A stretch of 64,000 nucleotides of DNA from Nectonema munidae (lineage: Eukaryota > Nematomorpha > Nectonematoida > Nectonematidae): NCBI GenBank assembly GCA_030549495.1, contig JAUIRK010001055.1, forward strand, positions 62,001 to 126,000. Direction: 5' to 3'. Each line of letters starts with the position of its first letter. The stretch's first letter is position 1. Below are positions 1 to 12,890 of this stretch, one piece after another. A program made the translations under genes and the position numbers. The notes beneath the pieces are model-generated. The model searched no databases. It had not been told where the DNA came from and saw nothing but the letters and a program-made list of their open reading frames with translations.

Positions 1-477
1 TAAATTATAATCTAAATGTAATCTCCATTGAATTCTATTATTCTTCATGTTATCATTTTAAAATCTTTTGGCAATATGTTTGTACTCCTGCTTTACATAA
101 TTATTACATTATAGAATTTATATTAGGCATACTCTTGATACAATACATAAATCTCCATATCCTTCAAGTAGGATAAGTGTATTTTATTTTTTTTATATTT
201 ATTATTTGGAAATTATGACTTCTTTTACTACTATCTTACATATGTCATCAAAACAAGATGGCTCCAAAGTAATGCTTGTCTTTTATTTCATACACGTGCA
301 ACCGACCGCCTGCCTGACAAAATGCTCCCGCAAATAATCAATACGGAATATTAGCAATATCTACACCGTGAAATTTTTTTGTTTTAACGTTAACTACATT
401 AAGTTAATAATGAACTTTCTTAAATTTTATATAATGGAGTAGTACCCTAGCTTTTTATAAAATGACTTCCTGTCTTT
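1..477. other. AT-rich intergenic DNA
   Basis: No gene, RNA or clear repeat seen before the hAT MITE. Confidence 0.6.
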
Positions 478-485
478 ATATAAAA

Positions 486-1026
486 CAGTGGTTCCCAACC
501 TGTGCTCCGCGGACCCTTAGGGATTTTTTTTAAATATTTTTGCACCATATATAATAGCTTATAAAATATTGCAGTTAAATATTTAAAAAGAAAATTAAAA
601 CTATTTTTCACGTTTAAATTTTATTTTTTTTCAATCCATACACACTCCTATTACTTATTGGCGAATCATTAATTTTTTAATAAAAAGTAGAGTCTGTAAT
701 CAATATAGGCCGAAGCCTCAATTTCTTTGTTTTTAAAAATCGTCTTTTTTTCTTTATCATTATTCTATCACAGCTTTAAAAGAAGTTTAGCTGGCATTAA
801 CCCATTTACGGCCAATGTTTCTATTTTGGAACATAAGTAATTTCATCTTCGTCTGCTTTTTTCAATGACTTTGAATATAAATCGTCTGCGTTTTTTAGAT
901 ATCGTCTGCTTTATCTAACTTTCTTCGTAACTTTGATAAAATGTAAATTTTATCGTGAGGGAGTCTGAATAATAAATATTTGGGTGTAAAGGGTCTGTGA
1001 GATAAAAAAAAGGTTGGAAATCACTG
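486..1026. mobile_element. hAT-type MITE with perfect 8-bp target duplication
   Basis: A 541-bp element with ends CAGTGGTTCCCAACC and the inverse of CAGTGATTTCCAACC. It is flanked by ATATAAAA on both sides (478-485 and 1027-1034), the 8-bp duplication expected of hAT transposases. There is no coding capacity. The same ends occur at 19496 and 44703. A fragment of the TTAA palindrome repeat family sits inside it (from 797). Confidence 0.88.
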
Positions 1027-1034
1027 ATATAAAA

Positions 1035-2032
1035 GCAAAAGTGAAAATGTAAGCTAAAAATGACAGTAGCAATTACATAAATACATATTATTATGCTTAT
1101 ATTTTTATTACAATAAATCGCTACAAAATTTTGTTTATTTTTTATCTTTTTATGCTGTTGCATACATCATCAAGATATGTAATTTCATAATACGTTTATT
1201 TATAACTATTATTAAAGTCCAAAGTAAGTATGTAGGAAACAATTAAATACATATTGCACATGCAAACTTTCAAAATGGCGACTAATTTAAACAATTTTTT
1301 AAATTGGTTATGTGCGTATAACAAGGGACTTGTCAGGCCGTGTTTTATTGTTTTGTGTGCCGTAGCATAAAACACTAATAAGATCCCCCACTATAAACTT
1401 CTCAAATATAAGCGCAAATTTTATATAAAGCAGCCTGTGAGTGCGTATTTTTGTGCCTGCACGTATAAATATGTTTGAATTTATGATCTCTGATGACTTT
1501 TGTTATTATGGTTTTACTTGAATAATATTTTAAAGCGATCGCCATATATTGTTTTTTACTCTAATGCGGTGCTATGAAAACTCAGTCTCAGAAAAATCGT
1601 TATCCGAAAACTCGGGTTTGATGTACTCTATCTCAATTCACATTGAATATTAAAGTCTGAAATTGTAGAAATAGCTAAGTAGCTTCTAAAATAGTAGTAG
1701 TCTAAAATGGTCTAAAGTAGTAGCTAAAATAGCTTCAGAAAAGCAAATAAAATGTATAATTGCTTGTTTGGCATTTATTTAAATTAAGTATACAAAAATA
1801 GTAAAGGATATTCATAGAAAAAATTGGAAAACTCGGTCTGAGAAAACTGGGTCTCACAGTTGACTATATTGCTCGCAGAAACTATCATTTATATTTGAAA
1901 ATCGAATCTATGACTCCAGAACTCTTCCATCGTTAAAGCAAAATTAAGGTTTTACTTTGAAGATGAATAAAATTTAATTTTTTTTCAATTTTATATATTT
2001 ATTAGGAGAAATTATGATGGTGATCCTATAAT
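1035..2032. other. AT-rich intergenic DNA
   Basis: No gene seen. A short run at 1680-1735 repeats the words TAGTAG, CTAAAATAG and GTCTAAA. The segment AAGCAAAATTAAGGTTTTACT at about 1936-1956 recurs at about 50440-50460, hinting at an unclassified dispersed repeat. Confidence 0.5.
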
Positions 2033-2230
2033 AATGGGCCACGGATAAGTGTCGGGCTTGTCTCTTAAGGACAGCCCTTGACTCAGATTCAATTCCTGGC
2101 TTAGATGTCCATATTTTATCATATCTGGTACAGCTGTATTACATTGATATGGAAAAACGTGAAGCTACTCACACTAGCATAAGAAAAAGCAGGAGGCTTT
2201 TAGTGTTTTTTCGTTTGAGTATAAACACCT
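2033..2230 (+). repeat. Possible tRNA-derived SINE fragment
   Basis: A tRNA-like head: an A-box-like GATAAGTGTCGGGC near 2044-2057 and a B-box-like GATTCAATTCC near 2086-2097, spaced as in pol III promoters. No folded mature tRNA can be drawn, so it reads as a decayed SINE. The end is approximate. Confidence 0.4.
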
Positions 2231-3037
2231 TCACTACAATCTGTTTATTCGACTCATAATATAAAATATATACCAAAAACGAAAATTCTTTTAATTCACA
2301 TCTTTTGAGATTGAGGATAAAATATTTTTTGTTCTGCTAAAAGTTTGCTGTGCAGACAAAATGTAGAAAGCTTAAATGTCGATTACCAAAATAGCTCATA
2401 TTGTAAAAATGTATTTTTTAAATTTATTATGCTGTTTTTATAATAGATATTATAACAACACACATATATATAATATACACATAAAGGTATATATTGTCTT
2501 TTTATTTAGGAGAATTTGATGAATATGTCGAAATTATCTGAAATTAAGGTCGATCACCTGAACTTAAAAATGTCATTTTACCCGATTTGTAATTGGAATT
2601 TTATATTTTAGAAAAATAGGTTAAATTTATTAAACTTAAATAGTTATTATCCATTATGTATCCACCAAAACTATAAATTTTTGTATTCTAGAAAAATTCA
2701 AATTAAAAATCCGAAAAAAATCATTTTCAAGTTGGAGTCATTCACCTTAATTTGCTGTAATTTCGTCACATTTATCAGATTGCAGAAATTAATAAGATAT
2801 GTTATATGCAAATTTTCAAAGATTAAATTTTTGAAAAAAATATAGAAATTCAAAATAAATATGCGATTCACTTTCAATTCCTTATATATAAGACAAAAAA
2901 GACATAATTCTTCCAATTTGTCCTTTTTTTAAAAAAAAAACAGTTGTGTCTCCTATCAAATCTTTTAAAGTTTTTCCATTATTTCAAATAAATATTTGCG
3001 ACTCATAAAATTTTAAATATATATAGTATACATATAA

Positions 3038-3180
3038 AGTCGAACCTGCCAAAAGCGCCACCTCTCTAACTAATCCAGAAACAAAAGAATGGATGGATAC
3101 ACACACAATGTAAATTAACGTTTCGCCACCTCTCTAACGCTTCCAGCGCCACTGTATATACGCCTCAGTGTAACTAAAAA
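3038..3180 (+). repeat. Possible Tigger/pogo-type terminal sequence
   Basis: Begins AAGTCGAACCTGCC and twice carries GCCACCTCTCTAAC. This matches the style of pogo/Tigger ends, in which short GCGCCAC-type words recur. The matching right end was not found after the transposase remnant at 5.3-6.1 kb, so the link to it is inference. Confidence 0.35.
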
Positions 3181-3375
3181 CCTGTTACGTGCCGCCAGTA
3201 CAGTAGCACATATTTTAAAATCTAATCCTCTGAGAGTCATATATTTTTTTAAATAGTGAATACAAGAAAATGGAAAAAGAAGACCAACAATTTTAGAGCA
3301 TACTAAGACTTAATTTATTTTAAACGACATTTGTTTATCGAAGTTATTTATTAATAAGCAAAGTACTTATTACTA

Positions 3376-4090
3376 TTAATATGACTTCTGGTGCTGCTTG
3401 GTTTTGCTGATGGCTTTGTAGTCTGGTTGATACGTGGTGAGGTTCAGCTTCATGCAGGCGTTTACACTTCCATCTGTTAAACGTGACCGCAGGTTGATCA
3501 TGATGTTTTTCAGGTGTGAGAAGGATTGCTCACATGCATATGTAGAGCAAATATGGTCAATACTGCAAAACTCACACTCTGCAGTGTTTGGTATGTGACA
3601 GGAAGCGCATTCCAAGTTTTGGCAATCAGCTGGTCTGCGGGTTGAAGTTTTTTCATGTCTGTCCATTTGTGTTTGCTTGCCATCTCTGCCTGGATCCGTG
3701 CAAGTTTTTCCAAATCTTCATTCAGTGATTTGAACTTGTTCACTTACATATCTGAAGCCTTCAGGTCAGCAACTTCTATCTCAAAATCTTTGATAAAAAC
3801 ACCGGGAATGAAACTCAGATTGACTTTGTCCACAGCACACTCGTGTGGATGAGTGATAAACTTAAAAAGACTAGCGTGCTGACGAAATTCCCCAAAGCTT
3901 GCTTTGAATGACTACAGGAGATTAGATGAGAAGCCTGTTAGCTTCTGGAGATCAAAATGTTCAGCGGAGTTATTTTCCAGTGCAGTAAACTTCCTGTTCC
4001 AATATCCACTTTAGTGATTTCTAGCTTCTTTTCAAATGCAAAAACTGATTGTTGAAGGGATAACACTGTATTTCTAACGTCTTGCATTTT
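3376..4090 (-). mobile_element. Decayed hAT transposase (GTF2IRD2/ZBED-like C-terminus)
   Basis: Minus-strand frames give CEQSFSHLKNIMINLRSRLT then TTYQPDYKAISK at 3376-3560. This is the C-terminal dimerisation region of the hAT family best known from GTF2IRD2- and SCAND3-like proteins. Upstream fragments in other frames (about 3745-4090) match the same family's central region (for example FIPGVFIKDFEIEVADLKAS). Several frameshifts and stops separate the pieces, so it is dead. The N-terminal zinc finger and catalytic half are absent. Confidence 0.7.
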
Positions 4091-4242
4091 GACATTGAGT
4101 TGAATGTATAGTCATGTCTACACGATGAAAAAACTTGAGGAGCCACACATTGTCCGATAGCTCGGATTGTTCGGCGGCCTTCATTCGAAGAAAATATCGG
4201 ATTTAACTCAGGCTAGCAGCAAAACGCCTATATTTCTAAAAA

Positions 4243-4475
4243 AACACTCTATCAACCATCCTATGTTTCGAGAAACAAACACTCTACCAAGGATCCTATG
4301 TTTCGAGAAACAAACACTCTACCAAAGATCCTATGTTTCGAGCGCAGCTAGGAATACTGTTTTGAGCGAAGCGAGAAACGACCACGGGACAATAAACTCA
4401 CCGCCACACCATATAACACTATTGACAACTCAAAATACACACTACCAAGAATCCTATGTTTCGAGCGTAGCTTTT
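4243..4475. repeat. 35-bp tandem repeat with a displaced fourth copy
   Basis: Three consecutive units containing ACTCTACCAAGGATCC and TATGTTTCGAGAAACAA at about 4243-4345, then a fourth diverged copy at about 4438-4475 after a 90-bp interruption. The block keeps an open frame of 143 codons (4167-4598), explained by the repeat period rather than by coding. Confidence 0.7.
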
Positions 4476-4594
4476 ACAAACTGTTTCATCACCCCAAGTT
4501 ATATGTGTAGAGGAGGAAACACTACTCTATTTCTGTCAAGTAGAGGTTTATTGATCACATTTTTATCTCCTAGTGTTAAACGCTGTCTAAGTGG

Positions 4595-5100
4595 TTAATC
4601 TTTTTTCTTCCAATGTTCTTCAGTAGCTCTACTGTCCCAGTAGCATAGAAAACAAGGATATTTTGTGTATCCTTTTTGCTGGCCAAGAAGAAAGTTACTC
4701 ATTTTGAGATCAACCAAACATGAACTATCGATAAAAAGCCTCCAATCTTTTGAATCATATGCCGGTAGTTCCATAGAGTGTAGTAGACCTTTTACATCGG
4801 TACTATAAACAAGCTGGTCATCTGAATGAAGGTACATACGCAGTTCTTTTACCATGTTGCGGATAAAACTAGACACTTGTACCAGGTATTAGCATTCGTT
4901 TTTCTAGCAGTCTTGAAGCCGACAATTCAGCAGACTTTTTTTGACAGATATAGATCCCTAACCAGATCATTTAACTCAGAATGGGTAAATAGAGATAGTT
5001 TTTCCATATCTGCATCATATGTTTGAAAAATATCTGTCAGTTCCTCTTCAAAAGAGGAAGTTGAACTGAGATTTGTGTCGTAAAGCTTTTGAAGTTAATG
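4595..5100 (-). mobile_element. Fragment of a widespread multicopy invertebrate protein family
   Basis: Minus-strand pieces include DWRLFIDSS, DLKMSNFLLGQQKGYTKYP and CFLCYWDSRATEEHW. From memory these match a high-copy family of unnamed proteins in arthropod and cnidarian genomes, probably of mobile-element origin. The copy is old and broken in several places. The class of the parent element is unknown to me. It lies between the 35-bp repeat and the Tigger remnant. Confidence 0.5.
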
Positions 5101-5339
5101 AATTTAGGCACAGGTATTTCTTCACTGTGTGGAACTGGCCTAGTCTTCAAAGCAAAATATATCTCGATCATTTGAGCACTTTCCTAGCGATGTTGTGGCC
5201 ATCATTAAATCATTAATTAGCAAGAACTATTAATACAATCTGTAAAAAGAAAAAACTTGTATATTTCAATATATATTCAAAAATTCATATTATCATGGCT
5301 TAAATACATCATTACTTAACACATTTAGAAGTCAAACTT

Positions 5340-6130
5340 TAAGATTTAAGAAAAAGGGTGCACCTATAGCACAAAAATGTGATGTGATAGAACAAATCTG
5401 AAATCAGATTTGGATTCAGCACCCAAATATTAGTCTAAAACAGTTCTTAAAGTCCATGCCAGAAAAAAAATTTTTTTTTGTAGAGTTTCAGTAGGATACA
5501 ATGGGAAAGAAATCTTTCCAGCTGAAATGTAAGATGCATTTTACTTTAATTTTTCATCATGATTATTGAGAAATCATGCAAGCCAAGATGTTTCAAGAAA
5601 ACAAAAACTGAAATGTTACCAGTATTTTATGAATGGAACAAAAAAGCTTGGATGACTTCAAAAATTTTTGAAAAATGGCTGAATTACTTCAACTTAAAAA
5701 TGCGAAATCAAAATCGTGAAGTTCTTTTTTTTTTTTGATAACGCCTTTTCTCATCCTCATTTGAAACTAAGTAACGTTGAGTTAATTTTTTTGCCACCTA
5801 AAACGACATCAGTCTTACAACCTCTAGATCAAGGTGTGATACAAACTGTCAAACTAAAATATAGAAAGAAACAAATAAATTTTCTTTTTAAAAGTCTCGA
5901 TAATGATGAAACTCTAGAGCCTAGACAGTCTAAATGCTTCCAAAAAAATAACTCTTCTCGATTTTACTATTTTTTGGTTGAAAAAATCATGGGATGAAGT
6001 TAAAGAACAAACAATCATTAAATGTTTTCAACACGCAGAAAAAAATATTTTTCATATTTTGTCCATTATGTGTCGACATTTTGTCCCAAGACCTAAGAGT
6101 TTTACTGCAAATAAATATCTAGAAGGATAA
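5340..6130 (+). mobile_element. Tigger/pogo (jerky-like) DDE transposase remnant
   Basis: Plus-strand pieces follow the order of a DDE_1 transposase. SMPEKKFFF comes first, then a stretch at about 5573-5710 reading CFKKTKTEMLPVFYEWNKKA and WMTSKIFEKW. Next is FDNAFSHPHLKLSNVELIFL (the second catalytic D region), then PPKTTSVLQPLDQGVIQTVK. A run of T bases at 5723-5736 shifts the frame just before the FDN motif, and a further stop precedes the C-terminus. The helix-turn-helix part is mostly gone. Dead copy. Confidence 0.8.
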
Positions 6131-7330
6131 TTGCTCTTTTCAAGAATCAATTATTTTTTAATATTGCTTCAAAAATATAAGCACACGGATTTAAAAATTT
6201 ATTACGATTATAAAGTATGCAAATCATTAAAAATCAATCAATCAAAACTAATAGATCAATCAATTGATCCTTATACCGTATACAATTGGTTAACGTAAAT
6301 GTTGATATCCTTGAAGAAACAGGCACTTTTAATTGTGGTGAATAAAGCTATTAGATAATTAATAAGTTATTTAGATAAATACTATGAAAGATTCTTTATT
6401 CAATAGTTGATGTTAGTATAGAGAAAGAATGTAATTTGTAAAATACAGAAAATCTTTTCTTAAAAAAATATTAATGTGAAAAATAAACATGGTGCTGATC
6501 GTACATTCCACGAATGGAGATAGAAATTTACTTGCCCCAATTGAGTGGACTGGAAAATGTCCATATTTACACGACTTTATCTCGAGTTGTGAATTTTTCT
6601 TCATGTTTCTTAGTACTTCCTATGTGAGCAAGGATTTCTAACACACATAAAGTTTAAAGATGAGAAGCAAGCTAACTTAAGCTATGATCTGAGCTTGTGA
6701 CTGCCTAACTCAAATTGAGAAACTTCTTTGCAACGACCACAATCTCTAAATCAAATATTAGTGTCACAATTTTGTAATAGCGACTTTTCACTAAAATTCT
6801 AATCATTTTATCAATTTGAAAAAAATAGATTCGGTCAAAATTAAACGAAAAATGAAATAAGAATCCCTTTATAAATTTAAATTTGCAATACTAAATAAAT
6901 ATTTTATCAAGCATTTTTTTATTTCAACACTAAAATAAACATTTAAACTAAAAATAATGAATTGGAATATTCATTTAAATAAAATTTGGTTATTAATTAC
7001 ACTTTTTCAAGTGTCAACTTGTTAGGTGTTTGTCTAACTTTTTTGTGGATCCCAGGTGTTTTTTTTATACCTTTATAAACAATAAGTACATTCAAAAAGC
7101 AAGTAAAATATAAAATATATTTTATCAATTAATTAGAATGATTCTGTAGGATTCAATCAGAACAATGCTTTCATATTTTCAAATAATTTTTAAAGCTTTG
7201 TCACTAGAGAGTTTGAGTCTAAAGTCAATAACATGGGTTGTCTCTTTCGATATTCATTTTTTCGGGAATGTAAAAGGAAGATTCAGTTTTACACAAGTAG
7301 GTTATGATAAATGGAAACAATGTGCGTGTT
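6131..7330. other. AT-rich intergenic DNA
   Basis: No gene or clear element seen. Confidence 0.6.
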
Positions 7331-7340
7331 TATTTGTTGC

Positions 7341-7500
7341 GTGAGTAAAGTTGGTTAAATACTGGGTTTCGATAACTCAAGGTCTTGGGTTCGATCCCGC
7401 ATCAAGCCTACTTTTCTCATAGTTCAATACAAGTGGCGCAATTGTGCCTTCTCGATGAAAACACCCCATGGTACCTTTACCTTTATCTTTGAAATTGAGG
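7341..7500 (+). repeat. Probable tRNA-derived SINE
   Basis: A-box-like TGGTTAAATACTGG near 7352 and a good B box GGTTCGATCCC near 7388-7399. A short non-tRNA body follows with CTTTACCTTTATCTTTGA. The stems of a functional tRNA do not form. Confidence 0.5.
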
Positions 7501-7884
7501 GAAATTCAATAAGGCTTTCATAATTGAGGGCGGAATGTTGGTTGCTTTTCTGTAACTTAAAATGAGTTATTAAATTCAACTTAAATACAACTTAACTTTT
7601 ATTTGTTATTAAATTCAACTTTCTCTCCTGGAAAGTACTTGATAATTAATTGCACGCTACCTTTCGGTCTCCCGAAAATCCTTTCATGTTTTTGAACACT
7701 CTATACAGAGTTTTCAAATGTATTCACAAGTATAGTAAATATATATCTCACAAAATTTGGTGGCATACAACACTCTGTCTTGGCTCCAAATTTTGAAAAA
7801 TCAAATAAATTAATATGCATGTTAGCACACAGGGAGTCTCGTCAAAACCTCCCCACTAACAAAACGGCCACAGTTTTTTTGGTG

Positions 7885-7957
7885 AAAACTGTTCCATTGA
7901 AAAAGTCAAAACGGTTCCATTCAAAAAGTCAAAACGGTTCCATTCAAAAAGTGAACA
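7885..7957. repeat. 23-bp tandem repeat, about three copies
   Basis: The unit GGTTCCATTCAAAAAGTC plus AAAAC is repeated at 7885-7957 with few changes. Confidence 0.75.
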
Positions 7958-8859
7958 CGGATTCAATCTTATATCTCTCAACAATAATATGCTTATTGCA
8001 AGTGGCCAAACCTCGAAGAAGAGCTTGTTTAAAATTCAAGAAAAAAATCACTAATTTCGATTTATTTTGCATAATTATAACTAGGTGTTAATTTTTCTCT
8101 CAAAGCACTACAGCATAAAAGAAGTTTTTCTGTTTTTTATAGATTTATTTACCTTTTATTACCTGTGATTTTTCAGGTTAAGAACCAACGAACAAGAGAC
8201 ATGATAGAGATTTTGAAGATGTGCATATTGAGGAAAAGACGTGTTGCATGTTTTTATCACTATAGTAAAAGGAGGAATCAGTGGTATACATTATACAAAC
8301 ACACATACATCATTTGCCTATACCTTCATTTTCATGAGATAGAAAATGAAAAAATTTAGTTGTATAATAAATGAAGTCGTATATAGGATTTTAAATTTCT
8401 GGATAAAATAATTTGCCGAGAAATGAGAAAAGGGGTCGATGATCAAATTTTCCAAAAAATGGAATAAAAGCTGTAAACCCCAATAAAAATACATAATTAA
8501 AAATCAAAATTGTTTTTCTCAAAAAATATCTTTTGCGATAAAAAGTTAAATACAGTTGAATAATTTATCTCAAATTCACAGGATCTAAAAAAGAATTTTG
8601 TAATAGTTACAAGGGATTCCTCAAAGTTTAAATGTTTCAATCATGCTAAGAATTTTAAGCTTTTCTTATTTTTGATTGGAAAAAATGGAAAAATGAAAGG
8701 AATACTTTTCACGAACCTCGTTTGTATTTTCTCGGGAATCAAGAAAGTAAAAACCCTTGGAGTCTCGAGAAATCTCGAGACCGAAATTCAAGAATGATGT
8801 GATAGTTTAGAACAGTCGTTTAAGATGGGTATGCTTGATGAAAACATTATTCGAATCAG

Positions 8860-9075
8860 GGGTTCTTAATCTTTGTTCAGTCATGGACCCCTTTTTAAAA
8901 AGCTGATGAAAACTATGGACCCCCTCAAAGGAAATTTTCACATAAAAGTCATAAAAAAGACCTTGCATGCAATTAATATTTGTACTTGCAAAAAAATACT
9001 TAAAGTTTTTATGACTCTCACGGACCTTTTGAAAATCATACCTGGACCCCTAAGGTTAGAATCTCTTTTGTTTCT
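8860..9075. repeat. Possible hAT-like MITE (GGTTCTTAA ends)
   Basis: Starts CAGGGGTTCTTAATC and contains GGACCCCTTT and GGACCCCTAAGG near its two ends. The right end, read in reverse, gives GATTCTAACCTTAGG. No matching 8-bp flank was found. It is richer in GC than the surroundings. Confidence 0.45.
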
Positions 9076-11040
9076 AAGAGGACATCGTATTGTAGAGGAG
9101 TCGTATCTGATAGGAATTCCTTTTAAGGGTTCTTAAGTACAAAAGTGTTCAGAAGACGAGGCCTCATGCACCTGTTATTTATTACATATATATATGATCT
9201 ATTCTAGTATACATTATTGATTCATTCTAAAATATATATGATCAAAGATAGATGATGCGTATGAATGAATACTTTTGTCGTTTATGCACACTTTTCTCTC
9301 TATAAACAATATCCAGTATATGAATGGGAAAGAACGTCATCTAATTGGTAGAAAGATACAAAAACTTCATCCACGAGATGTCTGCAATGTTTCATTGTAA
9401 GATACTGGCATGATCAAACTAATAGGACTCGTGCACTTACTTAGAGATCAGCAAAGCCTACCTTTATATTCGTAGGATACCGTGTACACCTGATATCGTG
9501 ATTCCCTCAATGAAATGGATTACGCGTATGAATCGATCGGATCCAATCAAAAACTTAATTTCTTTCATTTTCAGATTTCTAAAATTTTTTGAATGAATCA
9601 CGTGAGCATTCACTAAGAAAATAAAATAATTTGATTCATATTTGGAAAACAGTTAGAAGAAAAGATTTTAAAGAGAAAATACTAAAATGGTGTTAGCATA
9701 GAAAGAAGAAGATTGGAAAGAAAGTAAAATTTTTGTTTCTAACCCTTTTGAAAGCTCCATCTGAATAAGAACGTCATCTTTTGTAAGTCTAAACTAAATT
9801 TTCTTATGATTAATATAATTCTTTATACGAATTCCTTGCTAGAGCTGTCAAGCGCCACCCGATTTTAGTTAAAGAGCCTCAGGTAATGTTAAAAAAGTTT
9901 ATTATAGGATTTTGATTTGAAAATAATCATCTGTGTTATTTCAAAGTTTTATTTTTGTTCCTCAAGTGATGTTCTTCGATAAATTTGTTTTCAATTAAAA
10001 TAATGCCAACGCTTTTTAATCAAGTGAAATCTCATTTTGTGACTTTAAGTTTAGATGCATAATTTATAATCACAATTATATTTTTACGAATTGTAATTAT
10101 TCTGGAGGAACTCAAAAAACAGAACTGCTTGATTTTTTTACTTAAAAAATAGTGATAGCTTACATATTCTGATCTCAATTAAATCTAAGTTATTTTGCTT
10201 TTCAACTTTTGTTAGACTAACTACACCCATATGGGATATATCTCTTTCTGGTTATTGACAATTTGAAGATTTTTGACATCTGTCAAAATTAAAGCTTAAA
10301 TCCATTCAATAGAGCAGTCGTTGGCGGTATTGCATCTTGGGGCGATTATAAATATATATTGGGCAATTGATCAACAAGAGGCAATGGGGGGGGGGGGGGG
10401 CTCTGGGCATTTGTAGCCTTATTTATATGGTTTCCAGTGAAAAATCATTTGAAATATTAAAATGATGACACTTAAGATCTGATTTATGATGATTTTTATT
10501 AAATGTTGCATCATTGAACATTCTATAGTCATGATTAAGAAATGGAAAGCAAAAATAGTTGCACTACATTTGCGAATATAACTGATCAGATGTAAAATAT
10601 TTCAATATATGACAAAGAATGCATTTTCGCATACTCTCTGTAACTCAAAGAGTCATTATGCGTAGTTTCCTTTTATTGGTTGCAAACAAATCTGTTATTA
10701 TCCAATCATCGCGATATACATCACATATGAGTAATATTTTGAAGACAAAAACGCAAAACTGTTTCGATCTTATTTCTTTCCTTTTTCTTTTTTTGTATTT
10801 ACATCAAATCGTAAATTTTTTTGGGGGTCATTCATAAATGACCTTAACTCACCCGGGCAAGAACGTGTAAAAAATTTGTCATTATATTTAATGGAGTAGA
10901 ACAATTGTATTCAGAAGTTGACAAGACAGTTTTTTATGCCTGATTTGATCCTTTGATTTTTATAAATCTTTGTAACTGCTAGTAAAACATATTTTTTCCT
11001 TTTTACTTACTTTTAGTTTTAGATTTTACTTTATTGTTTT
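9076..11040. other. Intergenic DNA with a 15-bp G run
   Basis: No gene seen. A poly-G run occupies 10386-10400. Confidence 0.55.
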
Positions 11041-11099
11041 CTCTTTTACAATAAAAAAAACAAAGTCCAAAAGTATTTTTCTGAATTCTGAAAGGAGTT

Positions 11100-12890
11100 G
11101 TTTTTCTCGTTTGAATAAAGTTTCTGATATGATTAAGTGTAGCTCCTGTTTAAACTGGCATTGTTTAACTTGTCAAAAGATTTCTCCACCCATGATAGAG
11201 TTACTAAATGGGAATCTTTTGGAATTCGTTGGTTTTGTTTTGCATGCTCCTTAGAGGATTCCACTACCTTAAAAAATTATATTGATAAAATATCCAACGA
11301 AGTTCGAGATCTTAAAAAGAAAAATGAAAATGAATTAAAATTCTTCAGAAGGAACTTCTTAAAAAAGTTGATGCTGCCACTGAAAGTATTACGCACCAAT
11401 CACATGTACAAGAAATGAAAGTGATAGGATAGTTAATAAGAATGACACTGTTAAGCATACGCTTAGTCAAGGATCTCATTTGAAAAGAAACTTGTGTCAA
11501 ACGACAATCAAAATCCAAAAAATCTCTGGTCTTATTCTGATGTTGAAAGGACTGAATATCTTTAGCGAGTATTTTGGATCAGTTTTTTCTAATGACCTAA
11601 TTTATAAAAATTACTGTATCCCGTCACGTTGTATTCCACTGCTTCAATTGATTTATCAGACCTCGATGAAACTATAATTTATAGTAAAATAAAGTTGTTA
11701 CAGAAATTTAAATCGCCTGGAATTGATTACCTTCATCCCTTTATTTTATCTGAAGTTCTAGTTTCTCCACTCAAAATTCTTTTTGATAAATCAATAAAAG
11801 AAAGGAAGTTACTGGATGTATGGAAAACTGCCCTGATTGACAGAAAATTTCCTTGTAATTATAGACCAGTTTAGCCTAATCCGGGTTCTTTGTAAAATGC
11901 TTGGATCAATTATTATTGCTGAGATAATTGTGAAACATTTGAAGGACTTCGCTTTGTTAAATCCAAATCAACATGGGTTTGTTATAGGCAAATCTATGGT
12001 AACCAATCTTCTTCAATTTCAAAATGATATTGTTCATCTGCTAGAATGTAATAGTGCTGTTTCCATAACGTGTTTGAAAAGAATCTTATGGTATTAACGG
12101 AAATTTGCTAGGTTGGATTTAAGATTATCTAGAGAATAGAAAACAAATCGTTGTTTTGAATGGCTGTCGCTCAAATCAGAAATCTGTACTGCGTGGAGTT
12201 CCACAGGGATCTGTGATTGGTCCTCTCCTCTTCAACATATTTTTAAATGACCTTTTTAATGATTTGACCTCCAAATTTAAAGTATTCGCTGATGATATTA
12301 AAATATATGATGTTTCGGACGAATACGGTGGCTCTACTTTACAGTATGATTTAATAAAAATTTTCAAGTGGTGTAATAGATGGGGCATGAAGCTTGACTT
12401 TGCTAAATGTACACACTTGCAGATAGGATGTCAGAATGATCGAAAATATTTCCTTGGCTTTCACATCTTGAAAAAAGATAACTTGACCGTTATCATCACC
12501 ACGGAACTTCTCTTCTCTGACAATATTTCGAAAAGAGTTTCCAAAGCCATCACTACTTTTCACTAAGTGTGGAAATGTTTTTCTTCTCTTGATACTTCTA
12601 CTGCTCCAATTCTTTATAAAGCCTTGGTCAGACCCATTTTAGAGTATGGCAATATTATTTCTTTTCCATATCATGCTTATGATACTGTTAATATTGAAAG
12701 AGTTCAGAGAACTATTACTAAGAAGATTTCTGGATTATTATGAAGAAAGGCTCAAGAAAGTGAATCTGCCTTCCTTACTTTATCGATTCAAAAGACGAGA
12801 CATGATTTCTGTTTTCAACATGCATATTAGCTCAAAAATATTACTGCAATAGGCCATAAGGAGTAAATCAATCTTACCGTAAAGATTGAT
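11100..12890 (+). mobile_element. CR1-like LINE remnant (PHD-type finger plus reverse transcriptase)
   Basis: Starts with a Cys/His cluster (CSSCLNWHCLTC, later WFCFACS) and a coiled coil, typical of LINE first ORFs. Reverse-transcriptase blocks follow: LQKFKSPGIDYLHPFIL (11690), QHGFVIGKSMVTNLL (11970), YLENRKQIVVLNG (12130), GVPQGSVIGPLLFNIFLNDL (12200), FADDIKIYDVS (12290), and a C-terminal stretch with LEYGNIISFPYH (12640) and YEERLKKVNLPSLLYRFKRR (12735). The endonuclease is missing and at least five stops or frameshifts separate the blocks. A dead copy with an internal deletion between finger and polymerase. Confidence 0.82.

Noticed and set aside
7780-8091. 103-codon frame
   Set aside because: Half of it is created by the 23-bp tandem repeat. 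No domain is present.
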